Shown here in pieces: positions 28,093-38,121 of a DNA stretch of 64,000 nt. The stretch is from Zhengella mangrovi. GTDB lineage: Bacteria; Pseudomonadota; Alphaproteobacteria; Rhizobiales; Rhizobiaceae. The DNA lies in assembly GCF_002727065.1 (NCBI RefSeq), contig NZ_PDVP01000001.1:496001-560000 (forward strand), read 5' to 3'. The translations under genes and the position numbers were made by a program. Each line of letters starts with the position of its first letter. Positions within the stretch are counted from its first letter, which is position 1. Below the pieces are notes generated by a model. That model did not search any database, was not told where the DNA came from, and saw only the letters and a program-made list of their open reading frames with translations.

Positions 28093-28116
28093 TTCGATAG
28101 TTCCAGAATTATCGAA
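28093..28116 (-). promoter_or_regulatory. ArsR operator and promoter of the ars operon
   Basis: A perfect inverted repeat TTCGATA-N10-TATCGAA lies just 2 bases upstream of the arsR ATG on the minus strand. A GATAAT -10-like hexamer overlaps it, so repressor binding would block polymerase. The position implies a very short leader. Autoregulation by ArsR is expected from the family. Confidence 0.65.
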
Positions 28117-28343
28117 CAAATAGGCGCGTTGATGTCGAATGACAAGCGGTTTTTCCGCGGTCGCGCAGGCGCGCACTACGAACCGGGTCGCCTCCGGTTC
28201 ACCGGTCCGTCGTCAAACATTTCGTGACCGACTGTTTATCGTTCGGCCTGAAACATCCGGGCGACCTCTCCCGTTTCTGCTCTGACCGGCGCCGACAAGC
28301 CGGATCTGAATACGGATTTTGACAGGAAAACAGGAGTTTCGTC

Positions 28344-28628
28344 ATGAAGAAGATCGTACTTGCTGCCTTTGCCGCCGCCACCGCCCTTTCCACCGCTGCT
28401 TTCGCCGAGGAACCGCCGCAGATCAACGGCAACTACTCCAGCGACGTGCAGCAGCGCTACAACATGGGTCCGGCCGAGAGCGGCACCTACGTGGCCCCGA
28501 TGATGCTCGACCGCATGCCGACCGCTTCGGTCGATCGCGATGACCGTGCGAAAAACATGGCGGACGACCGGATGGACCCGGAACTGAACTACAGCGCGAA
28601 CGTTGACAAGCGCGACATCCTGGACTGA
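28344..28628 (+). CDS. Small secreted hypothetical protein
   Basis: A 94-residue protein with a clear signal peptide (MKKIVLAAFAAATAL, cleavage likely AFA-EEPP near residue 22). The mature part of about 72 residues is hydrophilic and acidic, without cysteines, with NYSS and NYSAN near its ends and a central MLDRMP. No family is recognised. It has its own strong ribosome site (AGGAG) and a rho-independent terminator downstream, so it is a monocistronic gene. Confidence 0.7.
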   Translation: MKKIVLAAFAAATALSTAAFAEEPPQINGNYSSDVQQRYNMGPAESGTYVAPMMLDRMPTASVDRDDRAKNMADDRMDPELNYSANVDKRDILD

Positions 28629-28677
28629 CGCGCGGTTCAGGTCGAGGGCCTCTCAAGGCCCGGCAATCCCTGCCCCG

Positions 28678-28712
28678 AAAGGCTGCCTGCGAGTGATCGC
28701 GGGCAGCCTTTT
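28678..28712 (+). terminator. Rho-independent terminator after the small secreted protein
   Basis: A stem of about 14 pairs (28678-28691 with 28698-28711, one mismatch) and a 6-base loop is followed by TTTT. It lies 50 bases after the stop of the gene at 28344-28628. Confidence 0.8.
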
Positions 28713-28835
28713 CGCTTGTCACGCGGTTGTCGCACGGCCCTGCTGGACTCGGACGGTTTTCGGCTTCACACTCGTTCGCCGGCAAAAGGTGGGGTGCGCC
28801 GTAGGCAATCATCTTCGAAGCAGGGAGTTTTCCGC

Positions 28836-30812
28836 ATGCAGGGTCCAGCATTTACCTTGAACCGACGGTCTTTGATGGCGGGCGCCGCCGCGACGACCGC
28901 CATGATCGCGCTCCATCCGTTCGCCGCCCGCGCGAGCGCCAACCAGGCGCATCTGCGCATCATGGAAACGACCGACATCCATGTCGCGGTCATGCCCTAC
29001 GACTACTATGCCGACAAGCCGAACGACACGATGGGCCTGGCCCGCACGGCCAGCATCATCGGCGGGTTCCGCAAGGAAGCCGGCAATTCCATGCTGATCG
29101 ACAACGGCGACTACCTTCAGGGCAACCCCATGGGCGACTGGATCGCCTATGAGCGGGGCATGAAGGAAGGCGACATGCACCCCGTCATCCAGGCGATGAA
29201 CCTCCTCGGCTACGACTGCGGCACGCTGGGCAACCACGAGTTCAACTACGGCCTCTCCTTCATGGACAAGGTCAACGCCGGCGCCACCTATCCGCTGGTC
29301 TGCGCCAATCTCGTGCGCGGCACGCAACTGGCGCCCAACCCGCGCGACGACGATCTCTACCTCAAGCCCTACGTCATTCTCGACCGCATGGTCGCTGACG
29401 GTGACGGCAAGGAACACCGGATCCGTGTCGGGTTCATCGGCTTCGTCCCGCCGCAGATCATGGTCTGGGATTCCCGCCACCTGACGGGCAACGTGATGAC
29501 CCGCGACATCGTCGAGGCCGCCGCGGCCTGGGTACCGCAGATGAAGGAAGAGGGCGCCGACATCGTCATCGCCCTGTCGCACTCGGGCATCGATGCCAAG
29601 CGGACAGAAGGCATGGAAAACGCCTCGCTCTTCCTCGGCCAGATCGAGGGGATCGACGCGATCTTCACCGGCCACCAGCACCTGGTCTTCCCTGGCAAGG
29701 CGTTTGCCGGTCTGGAAGGCGTTGACGCCGACAAGGGCCGCCTCTTCGGCAAGCCGGCCGTGCAGGCCGGTTTCTGGGGCTCGCACATGGGTCTCATCGA
29801 CCTGCTTCTCGAGCGCGACGGCAACACCTGGAAGGTCATCGATTCCTCGGTCGAAACCCGCCCGATCTACGAACGGGTCGAGCGCAAGGTCAATGCCCTG
29901 GTCGAAAGCACGCCGGCTGTCGAGGAGGCCGTCAAGGCCGAGCACGATGCGACGCTGGCCTATGTTCGCACGCCGGTCGGCAAGACCTCCGCGCCGCTCT
30001 ATTCCTATTTCGCGCTCGTGGCTGACGATCCGTCGGTGCAGATCGTCTCGCAGGCGCAGACCTGGTACGTGAAGGACCTGCTCAAGGACGGCGAGTACAA
30101 GGATATCCCGGTTCTCTCGGCGGCCGCGCCCTTCAAGGCCGGCGGCCGTGGCGGCCCGGACTACTATACCGATGTTCCGGCCGGCTCGATTGCCATCAAG
30201 AATGTCGCCGACCTCTACCTCTATCCCAACACCGTGCGGGCCGTGCTGGTCGACGGCGCGACCGTGAAGGAATGGCTGGAGATGTCGGCCGGCATCTTCA
30301 ACCAGGTGGAACCGGGCAAGGCCGACCAGCCGCTGATCAACCCCGACTTCCCGTCCTACAATTTCGACGTGATCGACGGGGTCACCTACAAGATCGACCT
30401 CACGCAGCCGGCGAAATACACCTCCAAGGGCGATGTCGCCAATCCGGGCGCCAGCCGCATCACCGACCTGATGTTCGACGGCAAGCCCGTCGACCCGGCG
30501 CAGAAGTTCGTCGTCGCGACGAACAACTACCGTGCCGGCGGCGGCGGCAATTTCCCGGGTATCAACGAGAACGTGGTGATCCTCGTCGCGCCCGACACCA
30601 ACCGCGACGTCATCGTGCGCTACATCGTCGACCAGGGCACGATCAACCCGTCGGCCGATGCCAACTGGTCGCTGGCGCCGGTCAAGGGCGCCACGGTCGT
30701 CTTCGACACCGGTCCGAAGGGCAAGCAGTATGCCGGCGACGTGAAGGGCGTGACCATCGCGCCGGCCGGCGACGGCGAGAACGGCTTCGCCCGGTTCCGC
30801 ATCACGCTCTGA
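28836..30812 (+). CDS. cpdB: 2',3'-cyclic-nucleotide 2'-phosphodiesterase/3'-nucleotidase (CpdB type)
   Basis: A 658-residue periplasmic phosphoesterase. The twin-arginine-like signal NRRSLMAGAAATTAM suggests Tat export. The N-terminal metallophosphoesterase has TTDIHV, DNGDYLQGNP, GNHEFNYG and TGHQHLVFPG, which bind two metals. The C-terminal 5'-nucleotidase domain covers about residues 400-640. It hydrolyses extracellular cyclic and 3' nucleotides to release phosphate and nucleosides. The start at 28836 follows GCAGGGAG. Confidence 0.92.
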   Translation: MQGPAFTLNRRSLMAGAAATTAMIALHPFAARASANQAHLRIMETTDIHVAVMPYDYYADKPNDTMGLARTASIIGGFRKEAGNSMLIDNGDYLQGNPMGDWIAYERGMKEGDMHPVIQAMNLLGYDCGTLGNHEFNYGLSFMDKVNAGATYPLVCANLVRGTQLAPNPRDDDLYLKPYVILDRMVADGDGKEHRIRVGFIGFVPPQIMVWDSRHLTGNVMTRDIVEAAAAWVPQMKEEGADIVIALSHSGIDAKRTEGMENASLFLGQIEGIDAIFTGHQHLVFPGKAFAGLEGVDADKGRLFGKPAVQAGFWGSHMGLIDLLLERDGNTWKVIDSSVETRPIYERVERKVNALVESTPAVEEAVKAEHDATLAYVRTPVGKTSAPLYSYFALVADDPSVQIVSQAQTWYVKDLLKDGEYKDIPVLSAAAPFKAGGRGGPDYYTDVPAGSIAIKNVADLYLYPNTVRAVLVDGATVKEWLEMSAGIFNQVEPGKADQPLINPDFPSYNFDVIDGVTYKIDLTQPAKYTSKGDVANPGASRITDLMFDGKPVDPAQKFVVATNNYRAGGGGNFPGINENVVILVAPDTNRDVIVRYIVDQGTINPSADANWSLAPVKGATVVFDTGPKGKQYAGDVKGVTIAPAGDGENGFARFRITL

Positions 30813-30833
30813 CGATCCGGACCCCGAAACGAG

Positions 30834-30867
30834 AAAAGGCCCGGCGGAGGGATCCGCCGGGCCTTTT
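30834..30867. terminator. Bidirectional terminator between cpdB and rpsA
   Basis: A perfect 15-pair stem (30834-30848 with 30853-30867) with a 4-base loop has A-run on one side and T-run on the other, so it can terminate both the rightward cpdB transcript and the leftward rpsA transcript, whose stop is at 30900. Confidence 0.9.
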
Positions 30868-30899
30868 GCTTGTCAGGTACCCCGGAGGGGCGAGGGCGA

Positions 30900-32597
30900 T
30901 CAGTCGCCCTGCTTCTTCAGCGCGGCGCCCAGGATGTCGCCCAGCGAAGCGCCGGAGTCCGACGAACCGTACTGAGCCACGGCTTCCTTCTCCTCGGCGA
31001 TTTCCAGCGCCTTGATGGAGACCTGGATGCGGCGGGTCTTCTTGTCGAACTGGGTGACGCGGGCGTCCACCTTCTGGCCGACCTGGAAGCGCTCCGGACG
31101 CTGCTCGTCGCGGTCGCGCGACAGGTCCGAGCGGCGGATGAAGGCGTCGATGTCGTGATCGACGAGCTTCACCTCGATGCCGCCGTCCTTCACGTCGGTG
31201 ACTTCGCAGGTGACGATCGCGTTCTTGCGCAGTTCGCCGGAAGCGGCGGCCTCGCCGATGGCATCACGCGACAGCTGCTTGATGCCGAGCGAGATACGCT
31301 CCTTCTCGATGTCCACGTCGAGGACCTGGGCCTGGACGACCATGCCCTTCTCGTATTCCTCGATGACCTGCTCGCCCGGACGGTTCCAGTCGAGGTCGGA
31401 CAGGTGGACCATGCCGTCCACGTCGCCGTCGAGGCCGATGAACAGGCCGAACTCGGTCTTGTTCTTGACCTCGCCCTCGACCATCGAGCCGACCGGGTGG
31501 TTGCGCGCGAAGGCTTCCCACGGGTTCTCCAGCGTCTGCTTGAGGCCCAGCGAGATGCGGCGCTTGACCGGATCGACTTCCAGGATGACGACGTCGACTT
31601 CCTGCGTGGTCGAAAGGATCTTGCCCGGATGGACGTTCTTCTTCGTCCAGGACATTTCCGACACGTGGATCAGGCCCTCGATGCCCGGCTCCAGCTCCAC
31701 GAAGGCGCCGTAGTCGGTGATGTTGGTGACCGTGCCGGTGACCTTCTTGCCCAGCGGGTAGCGGCCGCCGATGCCGTCCCACGGATCGGCCTCGAGCTGC
31801 TTCATGCCCAGCGAGATGCGGTGGGTTTCCTGGTTGATGCGGATGATCTGCACCTTGACCGTCTGGCCGATGTTGAGGATCTCGGTCGGATGGTTGACAC
31901 GGCGCCATGCCATGTCGGTGACGTGCAGCAGGCCGTCGATGCCGCCGAGGTCCACGAACGCACCGTAATCGGTGATGTTCTTGACCACGCCTTCGACCAC
32001 CTGGCCCTCTTCGAGGTTCTGGACGATCTCGGAGCGCTGCTCGGCGCGGCTCTCTTCCAGGACCGTGCGGCGCGACACGACGATGTTGCCGCGACGCTTG
32101 TCCATCTTGAGGATTTCAAACGGCTGCGGGTTGTGCATCAGCGGCGTGACGTCGCGGATCGGGCGGATGTCCACCTGGCTGCGCGGCAGGAAGGCCACGG
32201 CGCCGTCGAGGTCGACCGTGAAGCCGCCCTTGACCTGGTTGAAGATCACGCCTTCGACCTTTTCGCCGTTGTTGAACTTCTCTTCCAGCTTGACCCAGGC
32301 CTCTTCGCGGCGGGCCTTCTCGCGGCTGAGCATGGCTTCGCCCAGCGCATTTTCAACGCGCTCGACATAGACCTCGACTTCGTCGCCGACCTTGAGCGAG
32401 CCGTCCTTGGCCCTTGCGCCAAATTCCTTGAGCGCGACACGGCCTTCGACCTTCAGGCCGACGTCGATGATGGCCATGTCCTTCTCGATGGCCGTGATTT
32501 TGCCCTTGACGACGGAGCCTTCCGCGAGCGGGCTGTCGTGCAGGGATTCATCGAGCATTGCCGCGAAATCGTCGCGCGACGGATTGAATTCTGACAT
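30900..32597 (-). CDS. rpsA: 30S ribosomal protein S1
   Basis: A 565-residue protein with six S1 RNA-binding repeats, each visible through [19 protein letters not shown] motifs (for example [15 protein letters not shown] and [16 protein letters not shown]). The N-terminal [15 protein letters not shown] precedes the first repeat. It recruits mRNA to the ribosome. The start is the ATG at 32597 with AGGAGAAAAC upstream. cmk lies upstream on the same strand, as usual; a 186-base gap separates them. Confidence 0.97.
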   Translation of the reverse strand: MSEFNPSRDDFAAMLDESLHDSPLAEGSVVKGKITAIEKDMAIIDVGLKVEGRVALKEFGARAKDGSLKVGDEVEVYVERVENALGEAMLSREKARREEAWVKLEEKFNNGEKVEGVIFNQVKGGFTVDLDGAVAFLPRSQVDIRPIRDVTPLMHNPQPFEILKMDKRRGNIVVSRRTVLEESRAEQRSEIVQNLEEGQVVEGVVKNITDYGAFVDLGGIDGLLHVTDMAWRRVNHPTEILNIGQTVKVQIIRINQETHRISLGMKQLEADPWDGIGGRYPLGKKVTGTVTNITDYGAFVELEPGIEGLIHVSEMSWTKKNVHPGKILSTTQEVDVVILEVDPVKRRISLGLKQTLENPWEAFARNHPVGSMVEGEVKNKTEFGLFIGLDGDVDGMVHLSDLDWNRPGEQVIEEYEKGMVVQAQVLDVDIEKERISLGIKQLSRDAIGEAAASGELRKNAIVTCEVTDVKDGGIEVKLVDHDIDAFIRRSDLSRDRDEQRPERFQVGQKVDARVTQFDKKTRRIQVSIKALEIAEEKEAVAQYGSSDSGASLGDILGAALKKQGD

Positions 32598-32610
32598 GTT
32601 TTCTCCTGGG

Positions 32611-32647
32611 AGCCCGCACAATGGTTCATGAAATGGGAAAGCGGGCT
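32611..32647 (-). other. Stem-loop in the rpsA leader
   Basis: Perfect 7-base arms (32611-32617 and 32641-32647) enclose a 23-base loop just 5' of the rpsA ribosome site. S1 is known in E. coli to repress its own translation through a structured leader, so this could be a control element. The comparison is by analogy. Confidence 0.4.
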
Positions 32648-32783
32648 GCTATGCGCCGGGGGTTTGCGTTGCGTTTGCCTGCGTCGAGCATCCCGGGCCG
32701 CCCTTGGCGGACCCTCATGGCACCGCGCGTCGTTTCAACGCGAAATGCCGGACCGGCGCGTCGGAGAATGCCGGCAGGCGAGT

Positions 32784-33425
32784 TCAGTGATGTCCGCCGT
32801 TGCGGGCGCTGTCGATCAGCTCCCGGGCACGCGCGAACGCGGTCTCTATATCCATGTTGGACGTATCTAGCAAGTAGGCGTCGTCCGCCGGCTTCAGCGG
32901 GCTGTCCGCCCGGCCCATATCACGCGCGTCGCGCTGTTCGATATCGGCCAGGATCCGTGCCTCGTCGGCGTCCCCGCCTTTCGACAGGATCTCGTGAAAC
33001 CGCCGGCGCGCGCGCACCGGCGCCGAGGCCGTCACGTAGAGCTTCACTGGGGCATCGCGGCAGACCACCGTGCCGATGTCGCGACCGTCCAGGACCGCGC
33101 CCGGCGGCTGCGAGGCGAATGCCCGCTGCTTGTCCACCAGCGCCCTCCGGACGGCCGGTATCACGGCCACCCTGGACGCCGCCTCGCCGACCGCGTGGTC
33201 GGACAGGACGGCGCGGTTCATTGCGCCAAGGTCGAGCCGGTTTGCCGCCGCTTCGGCCTTGCCCTCGTCGTCCAGCGGTTCGCCGGCGTCCAGAAGGGCC
33301 TTGGCCACGGCGCGGTAGGTCAGGCCGGTATCGAGGTGGCGAAGCCCGTAGTGGGCCGCCAGCATCCGTGCCAGCGTCCCCTTGCCGGATGCTGCCGGGC
33401 CGTCGATGGCGATGATCAGCGGCAT
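32784..33425 (-). CDS. cmk: Cytidylate kinase
   Basis: A 213-residue kinase that phosphorylates CMP and dCMP. The P-loop is GPAASGKGT (residues 9-17), [11 protein letters not shown] is the substrate motif, and [18 protein letters not shown] and the NMDIETA-like C-terminal segment are conserved. The chosen ATG at 33425 begins right at the conserved N-terminus; 26 extra in-frame residues upstream do not match the family. It lies 4 bases after an SDR gene that separates it from aroA. Confidence 0.95.
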   Translation of the reverse strand: MPLIIAIDGPAASGKGTLARMLAAHYGLRHLDTGLTYRAVAKALLDAGEPLDDEGKAEAAANRLDLGAMNRAVLSDHAVGEAASRVAVIPAVRRALVDKQRAFASQPPGAVLDGRDIGTVVCRDAPVKLYVTASAPVRARRRFHEILSKGGDADEARILADIEQRDARDMGRADSPLKPADDAYLLDTSNMDIETAFARARELIDSARNGGHH

Positions 33426-33429
33426 GCCC

Positions 33430-34134
33430 TCAGACACTGCGCGTGATCCCGCCGTCGATGCGGATGTTCTGGCCGGTGATGTAGGACGACGTGTCGGCCG
33501 CAAGGAAGGCGATCAGCTCGGCCACTTCCGCGGCCGTGCCGTAGCGCCCCATCGGGATGCGCACGCGCCGCTCGTCCTTTTCCGGCAGCGAGTCGATGAA
33601 CCCCGGCATGACATTGTTCATGCGCAGGTTGTCCGCCGCGTACTTGTCGCAGAAGAGCTTGGTAAAGGCGGCCAGCCCGGCCCGGAAGACACCGGAGGTC
33701 GGGAACATCTCTTCCGGTTCGAACACGGCATAGGTGGAAATGTTGACGATAGAGCCCGCCCCCTGCGCCTGCATGACGGGCGTCACCAGACGCGTCATAC
33801 GGATGACGTTGAGCAGGTAGTAGTCCATGCCCTTCGACCAGTCCTCGTCGGAAATCTCCAGTACCGGTCCCTTCGGGCCGTGTCCGGTGGAATTGACCAC
33901 CGCGTCGATGCGGCCGAACCGCTCCATGGAGAGGTCGACGAAACGCTTCAGGTCGTCCGGTTCGAGGTTCGAGCCGGTGAAGCCAAGTCCGCCAAGCTCC
34001 CGGCCAAGCGCTTCGCCCTTGCCGGAAGACGACATGACGGCGATCGAAAATCCGTCCGCCGCCAGCTTGCGGGCGGCCGCCGCGCCCATGCCGGAGCCGC
34101 CGCCGACGATAAGGGCTACCTTGCTGTCAGTCAT
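33430..34134 (-). CDS. Atypical SDR-family protein lacking the Tyr/Lys catalytic pair
   Basis: A 234-residue protein of the SDR fold with GGGSGMG at 11-17, the NNAG motif replaced by NSTG (81-84) and a conserved Ser at 133. At the YxxxK position the sequence is S147-G-V-F-R151, so both the tyrosine and the lysine are missing. The C-terminal [11 protein letters not shown] is normal. It may be a non-catalytic nucleotide-binding protein or use another residue. The gene overlaps the PaiB-like gene by eight bases, and the pair separates aroA from cmk. Confidence 0.8.
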   Translation of the reverse strand: MTDSKVALIVGGGSGMGAAAARKLAADGFSIAVMSSSGKGEALGRELGGLGFTGSNLEPDDLKRFVDLSMERFGRIDAVVNSTGHGPKGPVLEISDEDWSKGMDYYLLNVIRMTRLVTPVMQAQGAGSIVNISTYAVFEPEEMFPTSGVFRAGLAAFTKLFCDKYAADNLRMNNVMPGFIDSLPEKDERRVRIPMGRYGTAAEVAELIAFLAADTSSYITGQNIRIDGGITRSV

Positions 34135-34774
34135 GGTTCTCCTCCGTTTTGTTTGCGCCGCTTGCCGAAACGAGCCCGGCCATGGCGTGCCGACCGTCGG
34201 CCGTCAGGCCGTCCACGACGCCGGCGCGGTCTTCCGCGCTGCGGTTCTGGCTGGCCTTCCACTTGCCGGTCATTTCCGTGATCGAGATGTCCAGCCCGAC
34301 AATGCCGCGCATCTGCACGTCGACGAACCGCTCGGGCGCATCGGAAACCGCCCACGGATCCGGGCGTCCCGTCTCGTGAAGATCGGTCAATTGCCCCACC
34401 TGCCGCCGCAGCCAGGCCGGATCGTCATGGACGGTCGCCACGCCGCGGACCTGGACCATCGCGTAGTTCCACGTCGGGACGACCTTGCCGTGCTCGCGCT
34501 TGGAGGCATACCACGACGGCGAGATATAGCTGTCGACGCCCTGGAAGACGACGAGGACATGGGCCCCGTCGCGAATGGACTTCCACTGCGGATTGGCCCG
34601 GGCCACGTGGGCCAGCAGTCGCGGCCGTGCCCCCTCGGTGTCCAGCAGGAACGGCACGGGATTGGCGACCGGTTCCCCGCCGGAGGCGGAAATGAGCAAC
34701 CCGAGCGGGTTTGCCCAAATCAGACCGTGCAGGCGATCCGGATCGGTTTCGGCGAAATGATCGGGAAGATACAT
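34127..34774 (-). CDS. FMN-binding negative transcriptional regulator, PaiB-like
   Basis: A 215-residue protein with a split-barrel flavin-binding fold: MYLPDHFAETDP, HVARANPQWK and FQGVDSYISPSWYASK are characteristic of the PaiB group, as is WNYAMVQVRG. Members act as repressors or stress-response proteins in Bacillus; the direct role here is unknown. The last eight bases overlap the atypical SDR gene. The two lie between aroA and cmk on the same strand. Confidence 0.88.
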   Translation of the reverse strand: MYLPDHFAETDPDRLHGLIWANPLGLLISASGGEPVANPVPFLLDTEGARPRLLAHVARANPQWKSIRDGAHVLVVFQGVDSYISPSWYASKREHGKVVPTWNYAMVQVRGVATVHDDPAWLRRQVGQLTDLHETGRPDPWAVSDAPERFVDVQMRGIVGLDISITEMTGKWKASQNRSAEDRAGVVDGLTADGRHAMAGLVSASGANKTEENHD

Positions 34775-34791
34775 GATGCCTCGCAGTCCCT

Positions 34792-36234
<1,443 letters not shown>

Positions 36235-36273
36235 TCATCCCTTGCTGTCACCCGGAGAGGGCCGAAATAGCTT

Positions 36274-36302
36274 TTGACAGGAGAGGCGTCAGACGATATG
36301 GG
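36274..36302 (+). promoter_or_regulatory. Sigma-70-type promoter upstream of the TIGR02300 gene
   Basis: TTGACA (36274-36279) and TATGGG (36297-36302) are separated by 17 bases, ending 98 bases before the GTG start at 36401. The rest of the 256-base gap between aroA and this gene shows no other gene. Confidence 0.5.
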
Positions 36303-36400
36303 GACCGCGATTTCAAGAACCCTGTTGGCAAGGCGCCGGCTTGGCCGGACGCGATTGAGGCGCAGGTGGCGCACCCCGCCCAAACAGACGAGGACAAGCC

Positions 36401-36820
36401 GTGGCGAAACCTGAACTTGGCACCAAGCGGGTCTGTCCCGAGACAGGCCGCAAATTCTACGACCTGAACAAGGATCCGGTGGTCTCCCCCTATACCGGCG
36501 TTTCCTATCCGCTGAGCTACTTCCAGGACAATGTCTCTTCCATCAAGGAAGAGGAGGAAGAAGCGGCCGACGAGACGGAACTGGACGAGGAAGAAGGCGA
36601 GACCGAAATGGTTTCGCTCGAGGAAGCCGAGGACGATGATTCGACCGGCAGCAAGAAGGGTCCGGCCTCCGACAACGTCGACGCCGATGACGACGACGAT
36701 GAGGACATCGATCTCGGCGACGATGAGGACGATCCGTTCCTTGGCGACGACGAGGACGAGGATGATGACGAAGACGTCTCCGGCATCATCGGCGGCGTGA
36801 ACAGCGAAGACGAAGACTGA
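36401..36820 (+). CDS. TIGR02300 family acidic protein
   Basis: A 139-residue protein with an N-terminal domain of about 50 residues (AKPELGTKRVCPETGRKFYD, then SPYTGVSYPLSYF) followed by a long acidic tail of Glu and Asp. This matches the TIGR02300 family, limited to alphaproteobacteria, of unknown function. A GTG start at 36401 is chosen because GAGGA lies 8 bases before it. The low-complexity acidic tail runs from about residue 50 to the end. Confidence 0.9.
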   Translation: MAKPELGTKRVCPETGRKFYDLNKDPVVSPYTGVSYPLSYFQDNVSSIKEEEEEAADETELDEEEGETEMVSLEEAEDDDSTGSKKGPASDNVDADDDDDEDIDLGDDEDDPFLGDDEDEDDDEDVSGIIGGVNSEDED

Positions 36821-36826
36821 TCTGTA

Positions 36827-36859
36827 CCGGTCGCGGCAGCGCCTGGCTTTCGCGACCGG
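36827..36859 (+). other. Stem-loop after the TIGR02300 gene
   Basis: Perfect 9-base arms (36827-36835 and 36851-36859) with a 15-base loop begin 7 bases after the stop. An A-run, not a T-run, follows on the plus strand, so it is not a standard terminator; it may protect the mRNA 3' end. Confidence 0.45.
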
Positions 36860-36889
36860 AAAAAAACATGCGCAGGTGTCGAAAGGCAC

Positions 36890-36918
36890 TTGATCTTGTC
36901 CCGGGGCTTGGATAGAAG
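36890..36918 (+). promoter_or_regulatory. Promoter of tRNA-Ala
   Basis: TTGATC (36890-36895), a 17-base spacer, and TAGAAG (36913-36918) lie 63 bases before the tRNA 5' end. The hexamers are near the sigma-70 consensus. No other promoter is evident in the gap. Confidence 0.45.
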
Positions 36919-36981
36919 CCCGTCACCGAAGCGGAGCGCCAAGCTCTGCCTTCGTCCCGGAGCCGGCAGACGGTTCCACGT

Positions 36982-37057
36982 GGGGCCATAGCTCAGCTGG
37001 GAGAGCGCCTGCATGGCATGCAGGAGGTCAGCGGTTCGATCCCGCTTGGCTCCACCA
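36982..37057 (+). tRNA. tRNA-Ala (anticodon GGC)
   Basis: A complete 76-base tRNA including CCA. Acceptor arms GGGGCCA and TGGCTCC pair with one G-U; the anticodon stem CCTGC/GCAGG encloses ATGGCAT, giving anticodon GGC. The T-arm contains GGTTCGATCC. It reads alanine GCC codons, which are abundant in this GC-rich genome. Confidence 0.97.
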
Positions 37058-37214
37058 AACTTCCTTCACATCTTGACATTATCGGTTCTCGGCGGCGATC
37101 GTTCCGGCTTCGCGTCGGCCTGAGTGGGACCGTGTCCTGCATGTGGGAATCCGCCGCGTCGTCTGGTGCTTTCGCCCTTGCGGCCCGATCGGGCTTCTTG
37201 TCCGGGGTTCCGGC

Positions 37215-37525
37215 ATGACCGCCATGGACGAAGAAATCATCGCGGAAGCGCGCGATCTGCCGTCGATGATGCAGTGCGCCTGTCACGAGGTCTGGCGCCG
37301 CCGCTTTTCCGGTGAACCCGCCGTTTCGCCGAAAGCCGTCCTGGTTCTCTTTCCGGCTGTGAGTACTGTCGCCCCGAGGTCGCCCGCATCACCCTGGCTG
37401 CGCTCGGTGCCGGACAGGAACCGCCGGCTGCGGACCTGCAGTTCATGGACGCGCTCTGGCGGTCACTCTGGGCAGCCGTCAACGGAAGGCAGCCATGGTT
37501 CGCCCCGCCAGGCCCGGCCGCATGA
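37215..37525 (+). pseudogene. Possible frameshifted small gene
   Basis: Two coding-like pieces in different frames adjoin. The first, from the ATG at 37215, reads MTAMDEEIIAEARDLPSMM and then CACHEVWRRRFSGEPAV. The second begins near 37350 in the next frame (EYCRPEVARITLAALGAGQ) and stops at 37523-37525. Both have high third-position GC, and the switch occurs around 37330-37360. The simplest reading is a frameshifted gene of about 100 codons, either real decay or a sequencing error. No family is recognised. The rest of the 478-base interval from 37058 to 37535 shows no other gene. Confidence 0.35.
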
Positions 37526-37535
37526 GCATCTGCGA

Positions 37536-38099
37536 TCAGCCCGCAGCGCGGGTCTCCGCCAGGTCGTTCCAGACCTTCTGGTCGGCCAGCTTGCCGTCGG
37601 CGATACTGAACCGGTCGATGAAGCGGATGCCCTCGAAGGGCGTGCCGTCAGGCCATTCGCCGGCCAGCGTGCCGAAGCAGTAGACGACCGCGCCCTTGGC
37701 GTCGAAGGCCTCGTCGAACGTGTCATAGGTCTTGCGCACGAAGCGGTAGCGGCTACGGCCCCATTCGACCAGGTCTTCCAGCCGCGTGAATCGCGCACCG
37801 CCGGGGAAGGTCATCGTGAAGCTGTCAGCGAGGAAGCCCCTGGCGCGGTTCAGGTTGCGGGCCTCCATGGCCGCCAGGAATTCGCGCACCAGCGCCGTGC
37901 CGGAAAGCGCCGGCTTGCCCGGCGTCCGCGATTGCCCGCCGCGCATGTAGCTTGTGGGTTTCACTTCTTCCAGGACCACGGTGATGCCGTCCAGTGGCGC
38001 GGCGATTGTCGCCCGCACCGCGTCGGTCAGCCTCTGCGCCAGGCGCTGCCGCGTCTCGTCGTCATAACCTTCGATCAGGGTGGTGCGGACAACGGGCAT
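37536..38099 (-). CDS. Tautomerase-SnoaL-like fusion protein
   Basis: A 187-residue two-domain protein. Residues 1-63 or so form a 4-oxalocrotonate tautomerase-type domain: the initiator Met is followed by Pro (MPVVRTTLIEGY), which would be the catalytic N-terminal proline. Residues about 67-187 form a SnoaL/NTF2-like domain (ALVREFLAAMEARNLNRARG, then FIDRFSIADGKLADQKVWND). The start at 38099 is preferred because it exposes Pro-1. It diverges from the GntR gene of cluster A, which suggests shared control. Such a fusion could isomerise a keto-enol intermediate of the pathway. Confidence 0.8.
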   Translation of the reverse strand: MPVVRTTLIEGYDDETRQRLAQRLTDAVRATIAAPLDGITVVLEEVKPTSYMRGGQSRTPGKPALSGTALVREFLAAMEARNLNRARGFLADSFTMTFPGGARFTRLEDLVEWGRSRYRFVRKTYDTFDEAFDAKGAVVYCFGTLAGEWPDGTPFEGIRFIDRFSIADGKLADQKVWNDLAETRAAG

Positions 38100-38121
38100 G
38101 GCGGTCTCTCCCGGAAGCTGG

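Noticed and set aside
37018-37218. Reading frame starting inside tRNA-Ala
   Set aside because: It begins in the tRNA and has no ribosome site; the tRNA is certain.
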